A stretch of 15,258 nt of DNA from CAXSEF01 sp050955025 (GCA_050955025.1 JBPBQX010000278.1:1-15258); one strand, 5' to 3'; counted from the first letter of the stretch, positions 7,845 to 15,258 are shown. The notes: generated by a model not told the origin, from the sequence alone. Made by a program: numbers and translations.

Positions 7845-8129
7845 TCAGGCCTCGAAGCTGACGAGCGGGTGCGCCGCGGCGATGGCGGCCGGGGCAGGGG
7901 CGCTGACGCTGACCGAGATCGTGTTGCCCGTCGCATCGACCACCACGGTGGTCAGCGAGCCGTCGGGGTTGGCGGTGCTGCTGACCGAGCCGGCGCCGGA
8001 CACCGCGGCCGAGGACGACGAGGTCGGCGGCCCGCTCGGGTGCGGGCTGAGAACCGGGGGCGAGCCGGGCAGCGGCACCGCGTCCGGCACCAGGGGCTGC
8101 GCTGCGACGTCGCTGATGCTGCCACTCAT
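7845..8129 (-). CDS. Small Ser/Thr/Pro-rich protein with GSLTTVVVDATGN motif (paralogue A)
   Basis: 94 residues, function unknown. The first half is low-complexity Pro/Ser/Ala. Residues 48-75 hold SVSSTANPDGSLTTVVVDATGNTISVSVS, two beta-type strands around a D-x-x-GN turn, and the chain ends with a hydrophobic LVSFEA. It is clearly related to the protein at 9908-10174 (shared AN-x-GS-x-TT-x-V-x-DA-x-GN core). There is no signal peptide or cysteine. Start ATG 8127-8129 has an AGGAGA Shine-Dalgarno 6-7 bases upstream; an upstream in-frame ATG (8153) lacks one. It lies downstream of the cupin gene on the same strand, 74 bases after that gene's stop, so co-transcription is possible. Confidence 0.65.
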   Translation of the reverse strand: MSGSISDVAAQPLVPDAVPLPGSPPVLSPHPSGPPTSSSSAAVSGAGSVSSTANPDGSLTTVVVDATGNTISVSVSAPAPAAIAAAHPLVSFEA

Positions 8130-8203
8130 TGGATTTCTCCTGTGCTGGTCCACCCGCGATCCTGCGCCCCGCGCCTGAATCCCCGGTTAACGCGCGGCCG
8201 GCG

Positions 8204-8719
8204 TCACACCTCGCGCCAGCCCGGCTTGCTCGGGTCGGTCATGGTGAAGTGGATCGGCCCGATGCCGGAGATCGCCAGGATCGCCGGCTCCTTCGCGTCG
8301 CGCTGCACCCCGTCGTAGTGCGGCGTGCGCGCCACGCGCCGCACGAAGCCGCCCGCGGGCACCGGCACGGTGCTCTCGGGCGCGAAATCCTCTCCGCTCG
8401 CGACCCACCAGGTGCCCGACAGCACGATGCAGAGACGGTCGGTCTCGTAGAAATGCGGCGCGCTCATGTAGCCGGGATGCCAGCGGATCAGCACGAAGTA
8501 CTGCCCGGGCTCGCCGAGCGCACCGTGCATCGTGGCCTGCTCCGCGGTGCCGGCCGGGAAGTTGTAGAGCTGCTTCCACGGGATCTCGCCGGCCTGCACC
8601 ACCTGCGTCATCGCGGGGTCGGCGCCGGCCGCCCCGGCCGGGGCGGAGCGCAGCGTGGTCGCGGCGGCGGCGAGCAGCGGCGCGGCAAGCAGCGCACGGC
8701 GCGCGAGCAGGTCGGTCAT
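8204..8719 (-). CDS. Exported cupin-domain protein
   Basis: 171 residues. Residues 1-32 form an export signal with RRALLAAPLLAAAA after the N-terminus, possibly Tat-type because of the twin arginine, though the consensus is incomplete. The cupin barrel spans about 60-160: RWHPGYMSAPHFYETDRLCIVLSGTWWV (79-106) gives metal ligands H81, H89 and E92 with the LSG turn. The second motif, VPVPAGGFVRRVARTPHYDG (118-137), supplies H134. It ends with GIGPIHFTMTD. It is probably a metal-binding periplasmic cupin; substrate unknown. ATG 8717-8719 is preceded by a G-rich GGGGGA but no strong GGAGG. No enzyme neighbour gives a pathway. The 129 bases upstream (8720-8848) hold nothing else recognisable. Confidence 0.85.
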   Translation of the reverse strand: MTDLLARRALLAAPLLAAAATTLRSAPAGAAGADPAMTQVVQAGEIPWKQLYNFPAGTAEQATMHGALGEPGQYFVLIRWHPGYMSAPHFYETDRLCIVLSGTWWVASGEDFAPESTVPVPAGGFVRRVARTPHYDGVQRDAKEPAILAISGIGPIHFTMTDPSKPGWREV

Positions 8720-8848
8720 GGTCTGAGTCCCCCCGGGTGGTTTTCCCCGACCCTGGCCGAAGCGCGGCCCGCTGGCCAGTGCGGCGACGCGGACCCCCTT
8801 CCGGAAGGCGCCCGCCCGCCGCGCTCCCGGGCCGCGCCCCAGGCCGCG

Positions 8849-9208
8849 CTACGGCGCCGCCGCGCCGTCGTGCCCCGCCGCGCAGGCCATGTGCCAGTGG
8901 TCCTCGGCCCGGTCGTCGGGGCAGCCGGCCTCCTGCCACAGGAAGTAGGCGCGTGTGCGCAGCTGCTCGCTCCGCTCCTCCGACTGCTGCCGCGTCAGCA
9001 GGGCGTCGCCGAACGGCGTGAGCGGGCCGCCCCGGCTGACGTGCATCCGGGCGTGCAGGCCGGCGCCCTCCTCCTCGGGCACGAGCTGCAGCTCGGTGGC
9101 GACCTTGAGCGCCTCCTGCGGCGCGCGGGCGACGTCCTCGACCACGACCGGAAAGACATGCAGGACCGTGTCCCGCGCGTTCAGCACGTCGACCAGGCAC
9201 TCTTCCAC
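8849..9208 (-). CDS. DUF2934 domain protein
   Basis: 119 residues. The C-terminal part (about 82-110), LRTRAYFLWQEAGCPDDRAEDHWHMA, matches the DUF2934 pattern (R-A-Y-x-x-W-x-x-x-G-x-P-x-x-R-x-x-x-H-W), a short helical domain of unknown role common in Alphaproteobacteria, sometimes near stress genes. The N-terminal 80 residues (ECLVDVLNARDTVLHVFPVVVEDVARAPQEALKVA) are unassigned. GTG 9206-9208 is chosen because AAGGGG lies about 7 bases upstream (9215-9220). A longer frame to ATG 9295 would cover a hairpin and an Arg-rich segment with no family resemblance. A CtrA-like box lies 92 bases upstream. Confidence 0.75.
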   Translation of the reverse strand: MEECLVDVLNARDTVLHVFPVVVEDVARAPQEALKVATELQLVPEEEGAGLHARMHVSRGGPLTPFGDALLTRQQSEERSEQLRTRAYFLWQEAGCPDDRAEDHWHMACAAGHDGAAAP

Positions 9209-9235
9209 GGCACACCCCTTGGTTCGAGCCCGCCG

Positions 9236-9257
9236 GACCAGGTCGACACACCTGGTC
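9236..9257. promoter_or_regulatory. Inverted repeat upstream of the DUF2934 gene
   Basis: GACCAGGT (9236-9243) and ACCTGGTC (9250-9257) are perfect inverted repeats separated by 6 bases. The pair sits 27-49 bases upstream of the GTG start on the minus strand, so it could be a repressor operator or a leader hairpin. Confidence 0.4.
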
Positions 9258-9299
9258 GGGGCGGGCGTTCGCGAGGCCGACGCTCCTAGGTCCAAACGG

Positions 9300-9314
9300 C
9301 TAACCGTCGGTTAA
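9300..9314. promoter_or_regulatory. CtrA-like binding site (CTAA-N7-TTAA)
   Basis: CTAACCGTCGGTTAA matches the alphaproteobacterial CtrA consensus TTAA-N7-TTAA with one mismatch and is nearly palindromic. It lies 92 bases upstream of the DUF2934 gene. A shorter match, CGGTTAACGC, occurs at 8184-8193 upstream of the small gene starting at 8129, and the same 10 bases are at 9308-9317. Regulation by CtrA is inference. Confidence 0.4.
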
Positions 9315-9490
9315 CGCCGGCCCTCCAGGCGCGCCCTTGCGACACCGGGCCCGCAACCGTGTCCCGCCTGCAACCGGGTGCGGCGCGCCGTCGCGAAGCG
9401 CGGGAGAGGGCAGGGCCCGTTGCGGCCCCGGCACCATGCCGCCCGGCGCCGCCGTCCCGCACGCGCGTCGGCCTGCAGCCACACGAAGGC

Positions 9491-9550
9491 GTGCATAAAA
9501 CCGTCCTGCACGACCGGAAAAATAACCTGTTACCGAAAAATTGGACATGC
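9491..9550 (+). promoter_or_regulatory. A/T-rich probable promoter island with direct repeats
   Basis: In this high-GC window, 33 of these 60 bases are A/T. It contains a direct repeat, ACCGGAAAAAT (9513-9523) and ACCGAAAAAT (9532-9541), offset by 19 bases (about two helical turns). TAACCTGTTA, an imperfect palindrome, sits between them. It lies 54-113 bases before the ATG at 9604. No clear -10 box was seen. Confidence 0.45.
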
Positions 9551-9603
9551 TACGGCAATGCAGGGGAGGCCGGCGGCACGGCCACCCACCCCGGGGAAAA
9601 ACG

Positions 9604-9807
9604 ATGTTCGATCACGTCGAGCCCAGCGACATCCAGGTCACCTCGATGCAGGACAACACCTGGCGGTGGGTGATCTGGTACAACCCGGGCGACAACCAGC
9701 CCGACGTGCGCGACCGCATCGGCACGGCGCCCACGCTCAGCCTCGCCATGACCGCCGTCCAGCACAGCCTCAACGCGGCCTTCTCGCGGGCGGTCGCCTA
9801 CGACTGA
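9604..9807 (+). CDS. Hypothetical protein, 67 residues
   Basis: Not recognised. The chain is acidic to neutral with a balanced composition: SDIQVTSMQDNTWRWVIWYN, then PGDNQPDVRDRIGTAPTLSLAM, then a helical TAVQHSLNAAFSRAVAYD end. Two Trp and mixed hydrophobics suggest a small folded beta-beta-alpha domain. No signal peptide or cysteine. ATG 9604 follows GGGGA, a weak Shine-Dalgarno, and lies just after an A/T-rich promoter-like island, which supports expression. The frame is also open upstream to 9541, but that part reads across the promoter island. A loose inverted repeat, CGAGCCGG/CCGGCTCG (9816-9823 with 9843-9850), follows the stop and may be a terminator. Confidence 0.6.
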   Translation: MFDHVEPSDIQVTSMQDNTWRWVIWYNPGDNQPDVRDRIGTAPTLSLAMTAVQHSLNAAFSRAVAYD

Positions 9808-9907
9808 GCAGCGCGCGAGCCGGCCCGCGGACGACGCGCCTGCCGGCTCGGGCCGGTGCGCGTGCCGACCCCGAGGCTCCCGTCGCGCGCCCGGGCCGGA
9901 ACGCGCG

Positions 9908-10174
9908 CTACGCCGTGATGTCCAGCACCGTGGTCGAGCCCGGCCTGCCGAACATGCTCCTGCTCGACGAGACGACGTTGCCCTTGGCGTCCGTGACCGT
10001 CGTGGTGATCGAGCCGTTCGCGCTCGCGGTGACGATCGTGGTGACGCCCGAATCCCCCCGGTGCGGCGAGCCCGACGAACCCGAGCCCGACGATGTCGCG
10101 TCCCTGCCGCGTGCGCCGTCCGGCTTCAACCCGTCAGGTGCGGCGCTGCCGCCGCCGATGCCGCCGATGCTCAT
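9908..10174 (-). CDS. Small Gly/Ser-rich protein with GSITTTVTDAKGN motif (paralogue B)
   Basis: 88 residues, function unknown. It opens MSIGGIGGGSAAPDGLKPDG, then a Ser/Gly-rich linker, then SGVTTIVTASANGSITTTVTDAKGNVVSSSRS (about 42-73) and a hydrophobic VLDITA end. The core aligns with paralogue A at 7845-8129 (AN-x-GS-x-TT-x-V-x-DA-x-GN-x-x-S-x-S). Both begin MS and end in a short hydrophobic strand plus Ala. The start is ATG 10172-10174, with AGGAAG about 8 bases upstream; the longer frame to 10285 adds sequence with no coding character. No signal peptide. It could be a surface, matrix or secreted component, but nothing in the sequence proves that. Confidence 0.6.
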   Translation of the reverse strand: MSIGGIGGGSAAPDGLKPDGARGRDATSSGSGSSGSPHRGDSGVTTIVTASANGSITTTVTDAKGNVVSSSRSMFGRPGSTTVLDITA

Positions 10175-10389
10175 GGGGTGCTTCCTGCTCTCCGGTGAGG
10201 CCGGGAGCATCGCAGGGCGCGGTGAACAGCCCATGAACGCGGCCGGAAGCCCAGGCGCGCTGGCGGAGGAAGTGGCGCCCTCCACTCCGACACGTGGAAG
10301 CGGAGGAGGCGGGGACCATGACCGGCCCCTGCCTCGCCCAATCTCCCTGTCCGTCCACCGTGGCGCCGCCGGTCCAGGGAGGTGGGGTC

Positions 10390-10416
10390 GGGCGGCGGGG
10401 AACCGCCCCGCCGCCC
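10390..10416 (-). terminator. G/C-rich 11-bp hairpin
   Basis: GGGCGGCGGGG (10390-10400) pairs perfectly with CCCCGCCGCCC (10406-10416) around AACCG. Read on the minus strand it comes 4 bases after the stop of the weak frame 10421-10861. No T-run follows, so Rho-independent termination is uncertain. Confidence 0.4.
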
Positions 10417-10420
10417 TAGC

Positions 10421-10861
10421 CTACATCGGGCACGACCTCCCGGGCGCTGCCCCGACGATCCCGGCCACCTCGTGGTGCACGCCCGGCCCTGCCTTCGGCC
10501 CACCGTCTCCGCCGACATGCTTGCAGGACGGTCGCAGGGGCGGCGAGAGGCGCGCGAAGGCTCTGCCAGGCAGCGGAACCGGCAGCGACACCCCGGCGGC
10601 CTCCAAGGCACGCTGTGCCAGGCGCGACGTGTCCCAGGGAAGGCGGTCGGCTGACCCCCCGGGCTGTGCCGCGTCTCGCCTCAGCTTCCAAACCCCGTTC
10701 GCCAGGACGCGCCACGCTCTTGCGCGGGTCGGTCTCATGGCTCCCGCCGGCCCCGCTCCAGGCCTGGCCTCTTCGCGCCGCGCGATCTGCTGGCGGATCA
10801 GGATCGCGAGGGTGTCGGGGGCCGGCATTTCGATCGGCTGAGCCAGGGCGACGCCGGACAT
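10421..10861 (-). pseudogene. Weak open frame, possible gene remnant
   Basis: 146 codons, not recognised. The first 32 codons (MSGVALAQPIEMPAPDTLAI then LIRQQIARREEA) have normal composition and mostly G/C third positions. After that the frame turns Arg/Pro/Gly-rich with unusual codons (AGA, AGG, GGA), as expected of chance sequence. It starts 9 bases after the stop of the small frame 10871-11023, and a hairpin follows its stop. It may be a truncated or frameshifted gene, or not coding at all. Confidence 0.3.
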
Positions 10862-10870
10862 TTCTGTGGC

Positions 10871-11023
10871 CTATGGGGGTGCCGCATCGAAGCGGCGGTG
10901 AAGCTGGCTGGGATCGCCGCGTGTCGTTGTCACCGCACCGGTGAGCACGAGGCACTGGCTCGTTTCTCGATCGCGAGAGGCGCTGGCCACGGCAATGATC
11001 GCCGTCGTCGCCAGGCGGGACAC
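10871..11023 (-). pseudogene. 50-codon open frame, doubtful
   Basis: From GTG 11021-11023 it would read MSRLATTAIIAVASASRDRE and end LHRRFDAAPP. The beginning looks like a short hydrophobic signal segment, and codon choice is fair. No family was recognised and there is no good Shine-Dalgarno. An open frame extends to ATG 11056. Together with the frame at 10421-10861 it may be a decayed operon or a broken single gene. Confidence 0.25.
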
Positions 11024-11197
11024 TAGAAGCCCGCCCCCGGCCGGGACAACACACAACCATGCCCGGCTCGAAGATCATTCCCCGACTTTTGAGACACCAG
11101 GCCACGACTGCGAGAGGGAGACCGTGAGGGGGTGGCGCAACGGAGGGAACCGCCTTGCGCCGGCGTCGGCCAGCGCACTGCGATCGCCGGGCTTGCG

Positions 11198-11213
11198 GTG
11201 CGCCCGGGCGCAC
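11198..11213. terminator. 16-bp perfect palindrome abutting tRNA-Ser 3' end
   Basis: GTGCGCCCGGGCGCAC is its own reverse complement and touches the CCA end of the tRNA gene (TGG at 11214-11216 on the plus strand). In the tRNA transcript it can fold as a 6-bp stem with a CCGG loop. It may be a processing or termination signal. Confidence 0.45.
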
Positions 11214-11303
11214 TGGCGGAGAGAGTGGGATTCGAACCCACGGTACGCGTTAACGCACACACGCTTTCCAAGCGTGCGCCTTAAACCACTCGGCCATCTC
11301 TCC
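11214..11303 (-). tRNA. tRNA-Ser (anticodon GGA), CCA encoded
   Basis: On the minus strand the gene starts GGAGAGATGGCCGAGTGG and ends with the T-arm GGTTCGAATCC, acceptor strand TCTCTCC, discriminator G and CCA. The acceptor stem GGAGAGA/TCTCTCC (5' end 11303, 3' strand 11218-11224) pairs fully. The anticodon arm CACGC-TTGGAAA-GCGTG gives anticodon GGA, which reads UCC and UCU serine codons. The long variable arm (built on GTGCGTTAACGCGTAC) is typical of class II serine tRNAs. It lies 95 bases downstream of lepA on the same strand. Confidence 0.97.
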
Positions 11304-11398
11304 GGCGTGCGCCGCGACCTGTGCGGCACGGCGCCGTGAATACCAGCGCCGCCGCCCCGTGCAAACCCCGTTCGACACCCCGCCCGAACGAGCCGCCC

Positions 11399-13204
<1,806 letters not shown>

Positions 13205-13242
13205 CCCCCGCATGTAGCCCGGAACGGGAAGAAAGTCAGGGA

Positions 13243-13352
13243 GGAAGCAAGGCCAAAGGCTCCGCCTCTGGACTCTGCCAAAGGCTGCGCCCTTGGAACG
13301 CCTCCCTTAAGTCAAGGGATCAACGGGTCCGGGCAGAGCCCGGCCTTGCTTC
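13243..13352. repeat. Dispersed multi-hairpin repeat, copy 3 (110 bp)
   Basis: Perfect 11-bp terminal inverted repeat, GAAGCAAGGCC (13244-13254) and GGCCTTGCTTC (13342-13352). It shares CTCTGGACT, CCAAAGGCTGCGCCCTTGGAAC and GGGCAGAGCCCGG segments with copy 1, in the same orientation. The third hairpin of copies 1 and 2 is missing (about 20 bases shorter, between GGGATCAA and CGGGT). Its right end encodes the last codons of the membrane protein 13320-13790. Confidence 0.85.
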
Positions 13353-13790
13353 GAGCACCGCCATCGCCAGCCGCGCCACCCCCGCCGGCACCAGCACCAC
13401 CCCCACCGCCTCGCCCCCGATCGCCGCACTCGCCCCCCACGCCGCCAGCGCCCACCACCACCCCGCCCGCCGGTCCGCCGCCGCCGCCAGCCCCGCCGCG
13501 GCGAGCCCCGCCGCCCCCGCCGACCACGCCGCCGCCAGCGCCGGGTGCGCCATCAGGTCGCGCACGTGCATCACGCCAGACGCCCCGGCCCCCGGCCACA
13601 GGAACGGCTCCACGAGCGCGCGCAGCACCGCCAGCGTGCTGCCGAACCCCGTGTCGAACAGCACCAGCAGCCCCACGGCCAGCGCGGGCAGCGCCGCCAG
13701 CGTCGCCCCCAGCACGCTGCTCCCCGCCACCACCCCCAGCAGCGAAAGCCGCGCCGCCGCCCGCAGCGCCCCCCGCCGCCGCGGCGGCAC
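13320..13790 (-). CDS. Small membrane protein of unknown function, coupled to pheT
   Basis: 156 residues. The start is GTG 13788-13790, whose G is the last base of the pheT TAG (TAGTG), so translation is probably coupled. A basic N-terminus (PPRRRGALRAAAR) precedes a long hydrophobic stretch (about 15-46), then a polar segment with LVEPFLWPG and MHVRDLMAHP, then hydrophobic stretches at about 86-105 and 111-142; three or four membrane spans are likely. Not recognised by family. Hydrophobic residues are patterned as in real inner-membrane proteins, and the other frames lack this, so it is probably a gene. The final codons (LEARPGSARTR) are made by repeat copy 3, so the C-terminus has been replaced or extended by that element. 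Confidence 0.6.
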   Translation of the reverse strand: MPPRRRGALRAAARLSLLGVVAGSSVLGATLAALPALAVGLLVLFDTGFGSTLAVLRALVEPFLWPGAGASGVMHVRDLMAHPALAAAWSAGAAGLAAAGLAAAADRRAGWWWALAAWGASAAIGGEAVGVVLVPAGVARLAMAVLEARPGSARTR

Positions 13791-15258
13791 TACGCCCGCA
13801 GCACGCCCCCCGTCGCCTTGCCCACCGCCGCCACCACCTTCGCCGAGGCAGCCTCGATCTCGGCGTCCGTGAGCGTGCGCTCGCGCGGCTGGAACACCAC
13901 CTCGATCGCCACCGACACGCGCCCCGCCTCGACCTTGTCCCCCGCGTAACGGTCGAACAGCGAAACCCCCCCCACCAGCGTCCGCTCCGCCCCCCGCGCC
14001 GCCCGCAGCACCGCCTCCGCCGGCGTCGCCTCGTCCACCAGGAACGCGAAGTCGCGCCTGACGGCCTGGAACGCCGGCAGCTCCGGCACGCCCTTCTTCC
14101 GCCGCTTCGGGTCGGGCACCGCGTCGAGCAGCGCCTCGAACCCCGCCGCCGGCCCCTCGATGCCCACCGCCTGGCGCACCCCCGGATGCAGCTCGCCGAA
14201 CCACCCCAGCACCACGCGCGGCCCCTGCCGCAGCGTGCCCGACCGCCCCGGATGGTAGTGCCCCGGCGCGTCCGCCGTGACCGACAGCGCCTCCATCGGC
14301 ACCCCCAGCGCAGCCAGCAGCGCCAGCAGGTCCGCCTTCGCGCCCATCGCTCCCGGCGGCTCCTGCACGCCGCTCCAGTGCCGCGCCGGCACCCCCGCGC
14401 GCAGCCCCGCCGCCACCTGCACCTGAGGCGTCTCCCCGGCGGCTCCCGGCAGCGCCCCGAACCCCGGCCCGACCTCGAACAGCGCCGCCTCCGCCATGCC
14501 CCGCGCCGCGTTGCGCCCCGCCGCCAGGGCGAGGCTCGCGAGCGGCGTCGGCCGCATCCTGTCCAGGTCCGACGCGATCGGGTTCAGCAGCCGCAGGCTG
14601 TCGTCGTGCCCCCCGAACAGCGCCGCCTCGCCCGACGCCATGAAGCTGAACGACACGCACTCCGCCATGCCCCGCGCCGCCAGCAGCCTGCGCGCCAGCG
14701 CCCCCCGCGCCTGCCGCGGCGTCAGCGACGCCACGGGCACCGCGCCTGCCCGCGGCAGCGACACCGGCGCCACCGCGTCCAGCCCGTGCAGCCGCAGCAC
14801 CTCCTCCAGCAGGTCGCACTCCGCCTCCACCGCCGCGACCGCCGCCTCCTCGACCCGCACCCGCCCCGCCTGCACGACCGGCGCCACCCCCGCCGCCGCC
14901 CGCGCCGCCACGTCGTTGCGCCACGCCGGCACCGCCACCACGACCCGCGCCGCGTCGCGCTCTACCGGGGCGAACCCCAGCCGCCCGAGCAGCCCCACCG
15001 CCTCGTCCGCGCCCACGTCCGCCCCGCCCAGCCCCGCGATCCTCTCGAACCGCAGGCTCGCAGTCCTCTGCCACGCCGGCTCGGCGCCCGCCGACACGAC
15101 CTCGCTCGCCTCGCCGCCGCAAAGGTCGAGAATCATCCGCGTCGCCGCCTCCATCGCGTCCGGCGGCATCGCCTGGTCCAGCCCCCGCTCGAACCGCGCC
15201 CGCGCGTCGCTCGCGATCCCGAGCCTGCGCCCCGTCAGCGCGATCCGCACCGGGTCGA
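13790..15258 (-). CDS. pheT: Phenylalanine--tRNA ligase beta subunit, C-terminal part (5' end outside window)
   Basis: 488 codons plus 2 bases are visible, the C-terminal 60% of a protein of about 800 residues. With PheS it charges tRNA-Phe as an alpha2-beta2 enzyme in the cytoplasm. Numbered from the GTG at 15250, visible parts are RRLGIASDARARFERGLD (9-25, B3/4 end), the B5 domain with VPAWRNDV (107-114) and DLLEEVLRLHG (146-156), the synthetase-like core (MAECVSFSFM, LRLLNPIASDLDRMRPTPL, LFEVGPGF, GWFGELHPGV), and the FDX-ACB anticodon-binding domain (about 393-486, from LPAFQAVRRDFAFLVDE to VGKATGGVLRA). About 27 extra Ala/Val-rich residues sit between VPAWRNDV and DLLEEV. The reading frame passes the right edge of the window. 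The stop overlaps the next start by one base. Confidence 0.97.
   Translation of the reverse strand, partial: DPVRIALTGRRLGIASDARARFERGLDQAMPPDAMEAATRMILDLCGGEASEVVSAGAEPAWQRTASLRFERIAGLGGADVGADEAVGLLGRLGFAPVERDAARVVVAVPAWRNDVAARAAAGVAPVVQAGRVRVEEAAVAAVEAECDLLEEVLRLHGLDAVAPVSLPRAGAVPVASLTPRQARGALARRLLAARGMAECVSFSFMASGEAALFGGHDDSLRLLNPIASDLDRMRPTPLASLALAAGRNAARGMAEAALFEVGPGFGALPGAAGETPQVQVAAGLRAGVPARHWSGVQEPPGAMGAKADLLALLAALGVPMEALSVTADAPGHYHPGRSGTLRQGPRVVLGWFGELHPGVRQAVGIEGPAAGFEALLDAVPDPKRRKKGVPELPAFQAVRRDFAFLVDEATPAEAVLRAARGAERTLVGGVSLFDRYAGDKVEAGRVSVAIEVVFQPRERTLTDAEIEAASAKVVAAVGKATGGVLRA

Larger units (their letters stand above)
9209..9603. other. Intergenic control region between divergent small genes
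   Basis: 395 bases with no convincing gene. It holds the hairpin at 9236-9257, the CtrA-like palindrome at 9300-9314, and an A/T-rich island at about 9491-9550 (27 of 60 bases G/C, against about 70% for the window). The two open frames read on the minus strand here (9300-9548 and 9311-9511) are Arg-rich and look like chance. Confidence 0.5.
10175..11213. other. Poorly coding stretch, possible decayed genes
   Basis: About 1 kb between paralogue B and the tRNA-Ser gene. All six frames have scattered open stretches, but none shows a known domain. The best candidates are two weak minus-strand frames (10421-10861 and 10871-11023). It also holds an 11-bp hairpin (10390-10416) and a 16-bp palindrome next to the tRNA (11198-11213). 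Lying on the 3' side of a tRNA gene, it could be the remains of an integrated element; no integrase, transposase or flanking duplicate of the tRNA end was seen. Confidence 0.5.

Noticed and set aside
9311..9511. Small Arg-rich minus-strand frame (MHAFVWLQADA start)
   Set aside because: There is a fair AGGA upstream of ATG 9496, but the composition is that of chance high-GC sequence, and it would cover the CtrA-like palindrome.
9378..10841. 487-codon plus-strand open frame
   Set aside because: It crosses a promoter-like island, an overlapping gene in another frame and the antisense of paralogue B; no consistent protein character.
11327..11338. CACGGCGCCGTG 12-bp palindrome between lepA and the tRNA
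   Set aside because: Short G/C palindromes are expected by chance at this base composition; no supporting context.
10941..11339. Plus-strand open frame of 132 codons across the tRNA
   Set aside because: Its run WDSNPRYALTHTRFPSV is the well-known false peptide from reading a tRNA-Ser gene backwards; the rest has no coding character.

Overview
The window is about 70% G+C, with compact genes and strong G/C bias at third codon positions. Several features point to an alphaproteobacterium, probably of the family Acetobacteraceae (Roseomonas-like). These are an AapJ-type solute-binding protein, a Hint-domain protein, DUF2934, a pheT/lepA housekeeping block with alphaproteobacterial-type LepA, and possible CtrA-like TTAA boxes. 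The genus is an inference from sequence character; no database was searched.

Layout, left half. Position 1-1461 (+) is the C-terminal part of an Orn/Lys/Arg decarboxylase. A structured repeat follows, then a secreted phospholipase C/acid-phosphatase-type phosphoesterase (1712-3766, +), a strong hairpin terminator (3796-3827), and an orphan amino-acid-type ABC binding protein (3853-4965, +). A second copy of the repeat separates that gene from a convergent Hint-domain protein (5093-6508, -). The Hint gene is divergent from a two-domain protein of unknown function (6725-7822, +).

Middle accessory stretch (7845-11213). It holds small genes: a Ser/Thr-rich protein (7845-8129, -), an exported cupin protein (8204-8719, -), a DUF2934 protein (8849-9208, -), a 67-residue protein (9604-9807, +), and a second Ser/Thr-rich protein related to the first (9908-10174, -). 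About 1 kb follows that is largely non-coding or decayed, and it ends at a tRNA-Ser(GGA) gene (11214-11303, -).

Right block, all on the minus strand. Transcription runs from pheT (C-terminal part, cut by the window edge) into a small membrane protein whose GTG start overlaps the pheT stop, then across a third repeat copy to lepA (11399-13204), then the tRNA. This is a translation-related block.

The clearest unexplained structure is a family of three 110-133 bp multi-hairpin repeats (1462-1594, 4964-5088, 13243-13352). Each lies at the 3' end of a gene. Stem sequences differ between copies while pairing is kept, the ends are inverted repeats, and one copy supplies the C-terminal codons of a gene. 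Also worth a second look are a binding protein whose usual ligand-contact motifs are replaced, a paralogous pair of tiny proteins sharing a GS-TT-V-DA-GN motif, a DUF1796-like putative cysteine-peptidase-type protein divergent from a self-processing Hint protein, and an insertion in the B5 region of PheT. I did not find a clear new multi-gene defence or biosynthetic system.
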